Position numbers and translations under genes: made by a program
NCBI RefSeq assembly: GCF_030345075.1
Contig: NZ_CP128361.1
Span: forward strand, 2,604,001-2,668,000
DNA from: Solwaraspora sp. WMMA2065
Lineage (GTDB): Bacteria; Actinomycetota; Actinomycetes; Mycobacteriales; Micromonosporaceae
Reading direction: 5' to 3'
Length of the DNA: 64,000 nucleotides
Shown: piece after piece, positions 45,378-53,286 of the stretch
How the letters are laid out: every line of letters begins with the position of its first letter
Numbering within the stretch: the first letter of the stretch is position 1
The notes under the pieces: generated by a model
The model's input: only the letters and a program-made list of their open reading frames with translations
Told to the model about the DNA's origin: nothing
The model's database searches: none

Positions 45378-47261
45378 ATGGACGACGAGCCGACCATCGG
45401 ACACCGGTCGGTCCGCTGGCGGACCTGGGCGCCGCTGACGGCGCTGACTGCCGTCGTGCTGGCCGGCGGCACGCTCCGGCTCGCCGGCGCCGGCCCTGCC
45501 GCCGACGGGGTGTGGGCGGCCGCCACGGTCGCCGCGCTGCTGCCGGCGCTGCGCTGGATGGGTCAGTCGCTGCGCCGGCGGCGGATCGGCGTCGACGTCA
45601 TCGCCGTACTCGCCCTGGTCGGCGCGCTGCTGGCCGGCGAATACCTGGCCGGCGCGGTGGTGGCGCTGATGCTGGCCAGCGGGCACACCCTGGAGACGTA
45701 CGCGCAGCGACGGGCCGGCCGGGACCTGCAGGCGCTCGTCGCGCACGCGCCGCGTACCGCCCGGCGGCGGGCCGCCGACGGTACCGTCGCCACCGTCGAC
45801 GTGGGTGAGATCGCCACCGGGGACCGGCTGGTCGTCGGCCCCGGGGACGTGGTCCCGGTCGACGGCGTCGCCGAGGAGCCGGCCACCCTCGACGAGTCGG
45901 TGGTGACCGGCGAGTCGCGGCCGGTGGAGCGGGCCGCCGGGGAACGCGTCGCCAGCGGGGTGGTCAACGCCGGGACCGCGTTCGCGCTGCGCGCCGTCGA
46001 GACCGCGCAGGGCAGCACGTACGCCGGGATCGTCCGGCTGGCCACCGAGGCCGGTGCCGGCAAGGCACCGACGGTACGCCTGGCCGACCGGTACGCCGCC
46101 GCGTTCGTCCCGTTCACCCTGGTGCTGGCCGGGGCCGGCTGGATCGTCTCCGGTGAGTTCGTCCGCGCGGTCGCGGTACTGGTCGTCGCCACCCCCTGCC
46201 CGTTGCTGCTGGCCACCCCGGTCGCGATCGTCGCCGGGCTGTCCCGCGCCGCACGCCGCGGCGTGCTGGTCCGCGACGGCGGTGCGCTGGAGCAGCTCGG
46301 CCACGCCCGTACCCTGCTGGTCGACAAGACCGGGACGTTGACCACCGGCAGGCCGGAGACCGCCGACGTGGTCACCGGCGACGGGGCCGACCCGACCGAG
46401 CTGCTGCGGCTGGCCGCCTCGGTGGAACAGCTCTCCCCGCACGTACTGGCCGGCGCGGTGGTCCGGGCCGCCGGCGACCGGGGCCTGCGGTTGACCGCCC
46501 CGGCCGAGGTCACCGAGGATCCCGGCCGGGGCGTCCACGGCCGGGTCGACGGCCGTACGGTGCGGGTCGGCCAGCCGGACGGGCCGCTGCCGGACTGGGC
46601 GGTCCAGATCCGGGACCGGGCCGAAGCGGACGGGCTGTCGGCGGTGTGGGTCGGCGTGGACGGCGTACCCGCCGGGGCGATCCTGCTGCGCGACCCGGTG
46701 CGGCCCGATGCCGCCGGCACGGTGCGGCGGCTGCGGCAGGCCGGGTTCACCCGGCTGGTCATGCTGACCGGCGACCGGAGGGAGGTGGCCGAGCGGGTCG
46801 CCGCGCAGGTCAAGGTGGACGACATCGTTGCGCACTGCCCGCCGCAGGAGAAGACCGCCCGGGTACGCGACGAGTCCGCCCGCGCGGTGACGGTGATGGT
46901 CGGCGACGGGGTGAACGACGCCCCGGCGTTGGCCGCCGCCCACGTGGGCGTGGCGGTCGGCGGCACCGGAACCAGCGCTGCGGCCGGGGTCGCGGACGCG
47001 GTACTCACCGGCGACCGGCTGGACCGGCTCGCCGACGCGGTCGACATCGCTCACCGGTCCCGGCGGATCGCGGTGCAGAGCGCCTCGGTCGGCATGGGGC
47101 TGGCGGTGGTGGCGATGGCGGTCGCCGCGTTCGGCCTGCTGCCGCCGGTGGCCGGCGCGTTCACTCAGGAGGGTATCGACGTCGCGGTGATCCTCAACGC
47201 GCTACGCGCGCTGCGCCCCGGCCGCCGCCGACCCGCCACGTCGTCACCCGGCACGCCGTGA
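45378..47261 (+). CDS. Heavy-metal translocating P-type ATPase (PIB type)
   Basis: A 627-residue metal pump. It lacks an N-terminal heavy-metal-associated domain. TGES (about residue 177) is the actuator motif, TPCP (about 272) replaces the usual CPC in the metal-site helix, DKTGTLTTG (about 316) holds the phosphorylated Asp, SPH (about 353) replaces the usual HP motif, and GDGVNDAPAL (about 509) completes the P domain. The TPC form suggests a metal other than Cu(I), but the ion cannot be told. The ATG at 45378 lacks a good Shine-Dalgarno; an in-frame GTG at 45321 is an alternative. Confidence 0.9.
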   Translation: MDDEPTIGHRSVRWRTWAPLTALTAVVLAGGTLRLAGAGPAADGVWAAATVAALLPALRWMGQSLRRRRIGVDVIAVLALVGALLAGEYLAGAVVALMLASGHTLETYAQRRAGRDLQALVAHAPRTARRRAADGTVATVDVGEIATGDRLVVGPGDVVPVDGVAEEPATLDESVVTGESRPVERAAGERVASGVVNAGTAFALRAVETAQGSTYAGIVRLATEAGAGKAPTVRLADRYAAAFVPFTLVLAGAGWIVSGEFVRAVAVLVVATPCPLLLATPVAIVAGLSRAARRGVLVRDGGALEQLGHARTLLVDKTGTLTTGRPETADVVTGDGADPTELLRLAASVEQLSPHVLAGAVVRAAGDRGLRLTAPAEVTEDPGRGVHGRVDGRTVRVGQPDGPLPDWAVQIRDRAEADGLSAVWVGVDGVPAGAILLRDPVRPDAAGTVRRLRQAGFTRLVMLTGDRREVAERVAAQVKVDDIVAHCPPQEKTARVRDESARAVTVMVGDGVNDAPALAAAHVGVAVGGTGTSAAAGVADAVLTGDRLDRLADAVDIAHRSRRIAVQSASVGMGLAVVAMAVAAFGLLPPVAGAFTQEGIDVAVILNALRALRPGRRRPATSSPGTP

Positions 47262-47284
47262 CCCAGGTCGGCAATGACCCTGGT

Positions 47285-47803
47285 TCAGGCCGCCAACAGA
47301 TCCGACAGCGCCGCCATGTGCGGCACCTGGCCACGGTGCTGCCGAGCCTGCAGCACCAGGTTGGCCACGACGAGTGACGGGTCGACCTGCGGCACGCTCA
47401 CCTCGAGGTGCTCGCGGGCCCAGGGAGCGACCTCGCTCCACCGGTAGAACGACGTGCCGTCCCGGGCCGGATTGACTGGCGGTGGGAAACCGCCGGGGCC
47501 ACGCTGACCGGTGACGTACCGGCGGATCGACTCCCGGCTCTGCCCGACCCGCTGCGCGATGTCGGCGAGCGTCACCAGGTCCTGGTCGATCAGCCGCAGC
47601 GCCGTCAGGCCGACCGACTCGACGGCGCGGACCGCTGAGGCGATCGCGTCGGCCACGGTCGCGGCCTCCCGGTCGAACTCCGCGACCGGGAGGCCGCCGT
47701 CGACGCCGAATGCCGCGTCGTCGCATCCGGCTGCGAACAGGGCGTCAACCTCGTCCTCGGTCGGCCTTCGATCGAGCACGAGGGTAAAGGTGTGAATGGT
47801 CAT
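47285..47803 (-). CDS. HTH protein, possible antitoxin partner
   Basis: A 172-residue protein. Residues 1-70 (TIHTFTLVLDRRPTEDEVDAL) form a small alpha/beta domain. A helix-turn-helix follows at about 76-100 (TLADIAQRVGQSRESIRRY) and a proline-rich hinge leads to a WSEVAPWAREHL segment that resembles MerR/AlpA-type DNA-binding proteins. ATG after GGAGTG. It lies 48 bp after a HicA-like gene on the same strand, a typical toxin-antitoxin layout. Confidence 0.7.
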   Translation of the reverse strand: MTIHTFTLVLDRRPTEDEVDALFAAGCDDAAFGVDGGLPVAEFDREAATVADAIASAVRAVESVGLTALRLIDQDLVTLADIAQRVGQSRESIRRYVTGQRGPGGFPPPVNPARDGTSFYRWSEVAPWAREHLEVSVPQVDPSLVVANLVLQARQHRGQVPHMAALSDLLAA

Positions 47804-47851
47804 CGTCGCACTCCGCATTCCTGCCGACCAGGCCGGCAACACCGGCACAAT

Positions 47852-48079
47852 CTACGTGGTGCACTGGCCGTGAGCTGCGGAGAAGCGGTCGACTTGCTTC
47901 GCGTGGGTGGCCGAGTCACGAGGTGTCGTCCACACGGCTCGGCTGTCCTGACAGGTATCGCATCTCACCTCGCCCCATCGATGGCCTCGGTGCGTCTTGG
48001 TGACACGCATGCCGGCACGCGCCGCGTTGCGCAGCGCTTCGGCGATCTCCTTCTTGGGGTGCCGCCCCCGACTGACCAT
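47852..48079 (-). CDS. HicA-like small protein
   Basis: A 75-residue protein with a short N-terminal helix (GRHPKKEIAEALRNAARAG), the phrase THRGHRWGEVRC, which recalls the RGSHhh motif of HicA mRNA interferases with its catalytic His, and CDTCQDS, half of a zinc-ribbon-like pair. It lacks a standard HicB partner; an HTH protein follows instead. The ATG follows GGAGA. Function as a toxin is inferred from motif and layout only. Confidence 0.65.
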   Translation of the reverse strand: MVSRGRHPKKEIAEALRNAARAGMRVTKTHRGHRWGEVRCDTCQDSRAVWTTPRDSATHAKQVDRFSAAHGQCTT

Positions 48080-48293
48080 GCGAGATCTCCATGGAAGGGT
48101 GGGACATGGACGTGGTGCGAATCATCGGTGCCTCCGGTGAGGGGGTGGACGGAGACCGCCGCGCCAGCGTGAAGGAGCGGACTGCCTGGAGTCTGGCTGG
48201 CAACGGTGGGGCGAAAACTGATCGGGCACCAGCGTCCTGCCACCGGTCCTGCCCGTGCCTGCAGCACATTTGTGCCCGTGCCCACAAGCATAG

Positions 48294-48327
48294 CCGACGG
48301 TGGTGCAGTTGTGCACCGCCGTCGGCT
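48294..48327. repeat. Strong hairpin 1
   Basis: 15-base arms (48294-48308 and 48313-48327) with one G-T mismatch and a four-base loop (GTTG); one more A-T pair extends the stem outward. It lies in the 469-bp stretch 48080-48548, which has no convincing gene, 58 bp from a second, longer hairpin. Confidence 0.8.
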
Positions 48328-48384
48328 GTCGATCGGTGGCGGGCGGTGCTACCAGCCTGGGCGCTCGACACCACCCATGCCGGT

Positions 48385-48436
48385 CTGGGTTTGATGCCAC
48401 AGGCGCATCTTGATGCACCTGTGGCATCAAACCCAG
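48385..48436. repeat. Strong hairpin 2 (52-nt near-perfect inverted repeat)
   Basis: Perfect 19-bp arms (48385-48403 and 48418-48436) enclose one mismatch and a further five-base stem (GCATC/GATGC) with a two-base loop, so 24 of 25 pairs form. It is AT-richer than its surroundings. Weaker pairing may continue outside the arms. It could be a transposon end, a structured RNA or a very strong terminator. Confidence 0.85.
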
Positions 48437-48548
48437 CCGTACGACATGTGGGTGCGGCACGGAATCCTCGACATGATGGACGCCCGAGGCGAGGCGAGGC
48501 CCGCGTCAGCCAGGTCGGTTCACGACCGCCGTCGACCGGCAGGTCAAT

Positions 48549-48920
48549 TCACGGCCGCCGCCGACCGGCGACCATTCGGAGGATCGCGTCCCGGGAGGCG
48601 CTCACCGTACGGCGCAGTTCGTCGAGGTCGACGTCGACGAGCCGCCCGGCCGCCTTGCGGAACCGGCCGGCCACGACGACCGTGTCGACGTTGCGGGCGT
48701 CGGCGCCGAGGACCAGGGTGCCGACCGCGTCGTTGAGCGGCATCGTATTGACGTCGTCGGCCCGCACCACCAGCAGGTCCGCCTGCCTGCCCGGGGTGAG
48801 CGAGCCGGTGACGTCACCGAGCCCGTTGGTCCGGGCGCCCTGCGCGGTGGCGAAGTCCAGCACGTCGCGGGTGGTGATCCGGTCCCCCACCGGGTTGTCC
48901 GTGCCGTAGCCGGCGTGCAC
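48549..48920 (-). pseudogene. Amidohydrolase (chlorohydrolase/deaminase family), C-terminal fragment
   Basis: About 120 residues match only the C-terminal end of cyclic amidohydrolases: ITTRDVLDFATAQGARTNGL, TGSLTPGRQADLLVVR and NVDTVVVAGRFRKAAGRLVDV. The metal-binding TIM barrel is missing. The fragment stops abruptly at about 48920, exactly where a truncated DUF5753 gene starts on the other strand, so both look like remains of a deletion or rearrangement. Confidence 0.8.
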
Positions 48921-49369
48921 CGCGCGCCGGCTTCACCCAGCTCGCCATCTCCGAAGTGCTCGCCTGCAGCGACGCCCGCGAGGTGCGCAACTTCGAGCTG
49001 GCCATCGTCCCCGGCCTGCTCCAGACCGAGGAGTACGCCCGAGCCGTCGCTTCCACGGCGTGGCCGGACGATCCCGGCGAGGTGGACCGGCGGGTCGAGG
49101 CGAGCACCCGGCCGAACGTCATGCTGCAGGTGCTGCCATTCAGCGAAGGACACCATCCCGGCACCACCGGGTCGTTCTCGATCCTGGACTTCGACGAGGA
49201 CGTGCACAGCCCGGTGGCGTACGTGATCAGCCCAGCTGGCGACGTGTATCTGGAACGCCCCGAGGACATGAATCGGGTTACGCTTACCTACACCCACCTG
49301 CACGCGGCGGCGCTCAGCCCAGGCAAGTCCCGGGACCTGATCGCCGCGATCGCCAAGGACTTGGCGTAG
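48920..49369 (+). pseudogene. XRE/DUF5753 regulator fragment lacking its HTH domain
   Basis: An open frame of about 150 residues with LAIVPGLLQTEEYARA, VMLQVLPFSEGHH and SILDFDED matches the DUF5753 domain of actinobacterial WhiJ-like regulators, which normally follow an N-terminal XRE helix-turn-helix of about 80 residues. That HTH is absent; upstream sequence changes at about 48920 into the amidohydrolase fragment. An internal ATG or GTG could still give a DUF5753-only protein. It is followed by two DUF397 genes, the usual partners. Confidence 0.75.
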
Positions 49370-49386
49370 ACCAGAAGGAGGGCGCG

Positions 49387-49584
49387 ATGGACCTCACCCG
49401 CGCCGTGTGGATCAAGAGCAGCCGCAGCAACGCCAACAGCCAGTGCGTCGAGGTCGCCCGCAACCTGCCGGGAGTCGTCGCCACCCGGGACAGCAAGGAC
49501 CCGACCGGCCCGGCGCTGACCTTCGCCCCCTCCGCCTGGACCACCTTCACCACCGCGCTCAAGTCGTTCCAGCTCTCCGCGTAA
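49387..49584 (+). CDS. DUF397 protein, copy 1
   Basis: A 65-residue protein with the DUF397 pattern: RAVWIKSSRSNANSQCVEVAR, VVATRDSKDPTGPALTF and a Trp in SAWTTF. DUF397 proteins pair with XRE-DUF5753 regulators in actinomycete development and antibiotic control (whiJ-type loci). ATG after AAGGAGG. It follows the truncated DUF5753 gene by 17 bp. Confidence 0.9.
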   Translation: MDLTRAVWIKSSRSNANSQCVEVARNLPGVVATRDSKDPTGPALTFAPSAWTTFTTALKSFQLSA

Positions 49585-49617
49585 CCGCTCCTCCCCCACT
49601 CCAAGGAGGCACCGCGA

Positions 49618-49824
49618 ATGCGAGACACCGACCTGACCAACGCCACCTGGCGTACGAGTAGCTACTCCGGCGGCAACGGTAACTGCGTCGAAGTCGCCGA
49701 CAACCTGCCCGCTGTCGTCGCCGTACGCGACAGCAAGGACCGTTCCGGTCCCCTGCTCGCCTTCTCCTCTGCAGCGTGGACGTCCTTCACCGCGTCGCTC
49801 GGGGCGCAGACGCGCCAGCGGTAG
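49618..49824 (+). CDS. DUF397 protein, copy 2
   Basis: A 68-residue paralogue of copy 1 (WRTSSYSGGNGNCVEVADNLP, VVAVRDSKDRSGPLLAF), probably a tandem duplicate. ATG after AAGGAGG, 33 bp behind copy 1. The tandem pair may act with a full-length DUF5753 regulator elsewhere. Confidence 0.9.
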   Translation: MRDTDLTNATWRTSSYSGGNGNCVEVADNLPAVVAVRDSKDRSGPLLAFSSAAWTSFTASLGAQTRQR

Positions 49825-49831
49825 CGGAGCC

Positions 49832-49862
49832 GTGACCGCGTTGCGAGTGCGGGCGCGGTCAC
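49832..49862. terminator. Hairpin after the DUF397 pair
   Basis: Perfect 9-bp arms (49832-49840 and 49854-49862) with a 13-base loop, eight bases after the second DUF397 stop. Confidence 0.55.
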
Positions 49863-49908
49863 GCCAACCGCTTCGGGAGCGGACCGCCATCGCCCGCGAG
49901 CACGCCTC

Positions 49909-50625
49909 ATGACCGCTGAACTCGCCGCCGTCATCGACCGCGCCCGGTTCCTGCTGCTCGACTTCGACGGACCCGTCTGCAAGGTCTTCGCCAACCACCC
50001 CGCGCCCAAGGTCGCCGCCACCCTGCGCCGAGTGCTCGTCGACCAGGGCGTCACCGTCCCGCCCGGTCTGCTCGACGAACCCGACCCGCTCGCCGTGCTG
50101 CGCTGGAGCGCCACCCTTGACCGGCCAGCCATCGTGCGCCAAGTCGACGACGCCCTACGTGCCGCCGAGCTGGACGCCGTCGCCGTGGCCGAACCCACCC
50201 CGTACGCCCGGGAAGTCATCGTGACCGCCCACCGCGCCCAGCACGGCATCGCGGTCGTCTCCAACAACAGCGCCGACGCCATCAACCGGTACCTGATCGC
50301 GCAACAGCTGGACGCCTACATCAAGCCCGTCATCGGCCGACCCCACGCCGGCCCAGCCGGAATGAAGCCGAACCCGGCACCGGTGATCGCCGCCATCTGC
50401 GAACTGCGCGCCCACCCTGAGGACTGCGTGCTCATTGGCGACTCACCTACCGATATCGAGGCCGCCCAGGCGGTCGGCGTACCCACCATCGGCTACGCCA
50501 ACAAGCCCCGCAAATACCACAGCCTCAGCGAATCAGACGCCATCATCGGCAGCATGGCCGAAGTCGTCGCAGCCCTCACCGACCGCCGGGGGCAAGGCGG
50601 TAGACCCGCGAGTCACGGAGACTGA
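49909..50625 (+). CDS. HAD-family phosphatase
   Basis: A 238-residue HAD hydrolase with LLLDFDGPVC (both catalytic Asp), IAVVSNNSADAI, GMKPNPAPVIAAI and VLIGDSPTDIEAAQAVGVPTIGYANKPRK, a phosphoglycolate-phosphatase-like layout. Actinomycetes carry many of these; the substrate is not known. The end overlaps the convergent acetyltransferase gene by 50 bp. Confidence 0.88.
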   Translation: MTAELAAVIDRARFLLLDFDGPVCKVFANHPAPKVAATLRRVLVDQGVTVPPGLLDEPDPLAVLRWSATLDRPAIVRQVDDALRAAELDAVAVAEPTPYAREVIVTAHRAQHGIAVVSNNSADAINRYLIAQQLDAYIKPVIGRPHAGPAGMKPNPAPVIAAICELRAHPEDCVLIGDSPTDIEAAQAVGVPTIGYANKPRKYHSLSESDAIIGSMAEVVAALTDRRGQGGRPASHGD

Positions 50626-51016
50626 AGCCGAGTCGTTCGTAGAGCCGGTTCGCGGCAGCACGAGACGGGCGGGACGTCAGGTCAACGGTCCGAGCGCCAG
50701 CCTCCCGAGCCAGCCTGACGGCCTCCTGGGTCAGCGCCGCCCCGACCCCGAGGCCGCGCGCCGACTCGTCGACCACCACATCCTCGATCCAGGCCCGCCT
50801 ACCGGTCGGGATCGGGAACATCACCAGGGTCAACGCGCCGACGATCTCGCCCTCGCGGCGAGCGATCAGCAAAGTGCTTGCGTCCGACGCCACCAGCTCG
50901 TCCAGCGCCGTCAGATCGAGTGGCTTGGCGGAACGGGACAGCTGTGGAAGGAGCCCTCCGAACGCTTTCACGACCTCGTCGGTGGCGACTCGGACGGCTT
51001 CGATCTCGACGTTCAT
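50576..51016 (-). CDS. GNAT-family N-acetyltransferase
   Basis: A 146-residue acetyl-CoA-dependent transferase. Motif A is VVDESARGLGVGAALTQEAVRLA and motif B ANRLYERLGF. The ATG at 51016 gives MNVEIEAVRVAT. The acceptor is unknown. Confidence 0.88.
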   Translation of the reverse strand: MNVEIEAVRVATDEVVKAFGGLLPQLSRSAKPLDLTALDELVASDASTLLIARREGEIVGALTLVMFPIPTGRRAWIEDVVVDESARGLGVGAALTQEAVRLAREAGARTVDLTSRPSRAAANRLYERLGFSLRDSRVYRLAPGGR

Positions 51017-51211
51017 GCTCGCGACTCTATCCACCGGATGCCCCACGCGAGGCGGCCCAGCGAGTTCGGTAAGTCAGCCAGGGTCACCACACTCTGATGA
51101 GCACCCTCGGGTTCGGCAGCGGGCCTGCCGGCCTACGCCGTCGTTGCCGACCGCCTCCTCATCAGGTGATTGGCTGGCCACGTGGGCGGGGATGCCGGTG
51201 TAATCCCTGCC

Positions 51212-51970
51212 ATGCGCATCACCTCGGAGACCGTCGACGCCGGCGTCCGCGAGCAGCTCTTCAGTATCGGGGACATCCCCGGGGTGCTCTGGACGCCCGC
51301 CGAGGGCTCCGGTCCCCGTCCGCTGATCCTGATCGGGCACGGCGGCGGCCAGCACAAGAAGGGGTGGGAGGTCGTCTCCAGAGCCTTTCCCTACGTCACC
51401 TCCGGTGGCTTCGCGGTCGCCGCGATCGACGCGCCGGGTACCGGTGACAGGCCGGAACACCCAGAGATCCGGCGGCTGGTCACGGTCATCGAGGAACGGG
51501 AAGCTGCGGGCGAGCCCTTCGGCCCGGCGTGGCCCGCGCTGAACGATACCGTGGCGTCGCAGCTCATACCCGACTGGCAGACCACCCTGGACGCGCTGCA
51601 GAACCTGGACTCCGTCGGCGACAGCCGGCCTGTCGGGTACTACGGCCACTCCCAGGCCGGTGAGATGGGCATCCGCCTGGTCGCGGCCGAGCCCCGGATC
51701 ACGGCCGCGGTCCTAGGCCTCGTTGGAAGCGAGTGGCTCACCGGCATCGCAGCGCGGATCACGATCCCGGTCGAGTTCTTGCTGCAGTGGGACGACGAAG
51801 GCAATCCACGGGACTCCGTCATGAAGCTGCTCGACGCACTCGGCTCCGCAGAGAAGACGCTGCACGCCAACCCAGGCAGCCACTTTCGAGTCCCGTCGTT
51901 CGAAATCGAAAGCTCGATCCGGTTCTTCACCCGGCACCTGGGTAGCTCTTGTACCGCAAGCAGCTCCTGA
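51212..51970 (+). CDS. Alpha/beta hydrolase, paralogue 1
   Basis: A 252-residue serine hydrolase. PLILIGHGGGQHKKGWEVVSRAF is the oxyanion-hole region, GYYGHSQAGEMG the nucleophile elbow (G-x-S-x-A), EFLLQWDDEGNPRD supplies the acid and NPGSHFRVP the His. It is clearly related to the protein at 53287-53991, with shared HANPG and SIRFFTRHL segments. ATG at 51212; no strong Shine-Dalgarno. Likely an esterase or lactonase. Confidence 0.85.
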   Translation: MRITSETVDAGVREQLFSIGDIPGVLWTPAEGSGPRPLILIGHGGGQHKKGWEVVSRAFPYVTSGGFAVAAIDAPGTGDRPEHPEIRRLVTVIEEREAAGEPFGPAWPALNDTVASQLIPDWQTTLDALQNLDSVGDSRPVGYYGHSQAGEMGIRLVAAEPRITAAVLGLVGSEWLTGIAARITIPVEFLLQWDDEGNPRDSVMKLLDALGSAEKTLHANPGSHFRVPSFEIESSIRFFTRHLGSSCTASSS

Positions 51971-52005
51971 CACCACCGCGTGATCACCGATCTGGCTCCA
52001 CGCGC

Positions 52006-52497
52006 CTACGGACCACCGACCTGATTCCCGCCCTCAAGGTAGACAGTCCCGCTGTCCGTCGCCGCTTCCACAGCGGCGGCGGCCCGCCTGGCCAGCAGCG
52101 GCGACAGCCGCTGCTGCGCCTGCGGCAGGGTCGACCACGCCCAGCTTCGCAACTCCTGCGGCGGAAGCCGGATCGCATCGGTCTGCGAGGCGTCCAGGAC
52201 CCCGCCGTCGTACACGAACATGACCCCTTCGGTGCGGCCGGCGCGAGGCGGCACCCAGTCCACCACCAGCAGCCGGCCAGGAACAACCGCCAGGCCGAGT
52301 TCCTCGGCCAGCTCACGGACCGCCGCGTCGTACGGCGACTCGTCGGCCTCCACCACCCCACCGGGCAGCTCCCAGTAGTCCTTGTACGTCGGCTCGACGA
52401 GCAGGATCCGTCCGTCCCGGTCGCGCAGCAGCACGGCCGAACCCATCCGCTTGCGCGGCAACGTCGCTGTGTAATCGTCAGGCGGGGAGCTCACCAC
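52006..52497 (-). CDS. NUDIX hydrolase
   Basis: A 163-residue protein with the Nudix box GGVVEADESPYDAAVRELAE followed by ELGL (pattern GX5EX7REUXEEXGU), preceded by LLVEPTYKDYWELPGG. It should hydrolyse a nucleoside diphosphate linked to another group. Start GTG at 52497 or 52494. Confidence 0.9.
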   Translation of the reverse strand: MVSSPPDDYTATLPRKRMGSAVLLRDRDGRILLVEPTYKDYWELPGGVVEADESPYDAAVRELAEELGLAVVPGRLLVVDWVPPRAGRTEGVMFVYDGGVLDASQTDAIRLPPQELRSWAWSTLPQAQQRLSPLLARRAAAAVEAATDSGTVYLEGGNQVGGP

Positions 52498-52654
52498 GGG
52501 AGGTTAACCGCCTGGATGTCCAGTTGACGGCAACTTCCGCTGGTCAGGGCTCGTGGCGCCGGGCCGCCTCGACCGATCATGAATCGAGAAGCACCAGCCG
52601 CCGCAGCACGGCTAGCGTGCCCCTCGGTCACACCCGACAACGACCAGGAGCGAC

Positions 52655-53101
52655 ATGATGAGTAAGGCAGGCACGGACGGTTTCTCCGAGGGCGAGCGCG
52701 CCGCCATGAAGGAACGCGCCGCAGAGCTCAGGAAGGAGACAACCCGCGGTCGTGGTACCAAGGCAGCCGCCGAGGAGCTCGACGTCCTGTCGAAGATCGC
52801 CCAGATGGAACAATCGGACCGCGCACTGGCCGAACGCATCCACGCCATCGTCACCGCCAACGCCCCCGACCTGTCCCCGAAGCTCTGGTACGGCCAGCCG
52901 GCGTACGCGAGAAAGGGCAAGGTCGTGTGCTTCTTCCGTAGCGGGCACGCGGACAAGGAGCCCTACTCCACCTTTGGCTTCACCGCTACGGCCAATCTCG
53001 CCGACGACAGCGGCCTGTGGCCGACGTCCTTCGCCGTCGCCCAGCTCAGCGAGCAGGCCGCAGAGACCATCGCCGCCCTCGTCAAGAAGGCCGTGAGCTG
53101 A
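52655..53101 (+). CDS. DUF1801/YdhG-like protein
   Basis: A 148-residue soluble protein. The N-terminal 60 residues are highly charged (GERAAMKERAAELRKE) and the rest has IHAIVTANAPDLSPKLWYGQPAYARKGKVVCFF, the DUF1801 pattern, a fold also found in frataxin-like iron proteins. Tandem ATG codons at 52655 and 52658 follow AGGAG; the second has the better spacing. Function unknown. Confidence 0.85.
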   Translation: MMSKAGTDGFSEGERAAMKERAAELRKETTRGRGTKAAAEELDVLSKIAQMEQSDRALAERIHAIVTANAPDLSPKLWYGQPAYARKGKVVCFFRSGHADKEPYSTFGFTATANLADDSGLWPTSFAVAQLSEQAAETIAALVKKAVS

Positions 53102-53191
53102 CCTGCGGGTACGGCTTCGACCGACAGGTGAGCGCCGATAGCGGGGTGAGGTTACGGTACGCTCGCTGCGCCGTGCATGACTGCTGCCCGA

Positions 53192-53250
53192 GGAGGTGAG
53201 TCCGATCAACGCTGCGACAGGCCGGGACTCCCTCCCCCGCATCTAGGGAG
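53192..53250 (+). promoter_or_regulatory. Leader with a 16-codon open frame and two competing hairpins
   Basis: GGAGG (53192-53196), a bulged T, and GAGTCC (53198-53203) can pair with GGACTCCCTCC (53225-53235), which would hide the AGGAGG. Alternatively CTCCCT (53228-53233) can pair with AGGGAG (53245-53250). The two overlap and exclude each other. A GTG at 53196 opens a frame that ends with TAG at 53244-53246. The layout recalls an attenuator for the hydrolase that starts at 53287, but no known riboswitch was recognised. Confidence 0.4.
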
Positions 53251-53286
53251 CGCCCGCACAGGGACTCTCGAAAGGCGTGTACGCGC

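Noticed and set aside
48122-48460. Minus-strand open frame through the two hairpins
   Set aside because: Its translation is low-complexity and is produced by the inverted repeats themselves; no Shine-Dalgarno and no family match.
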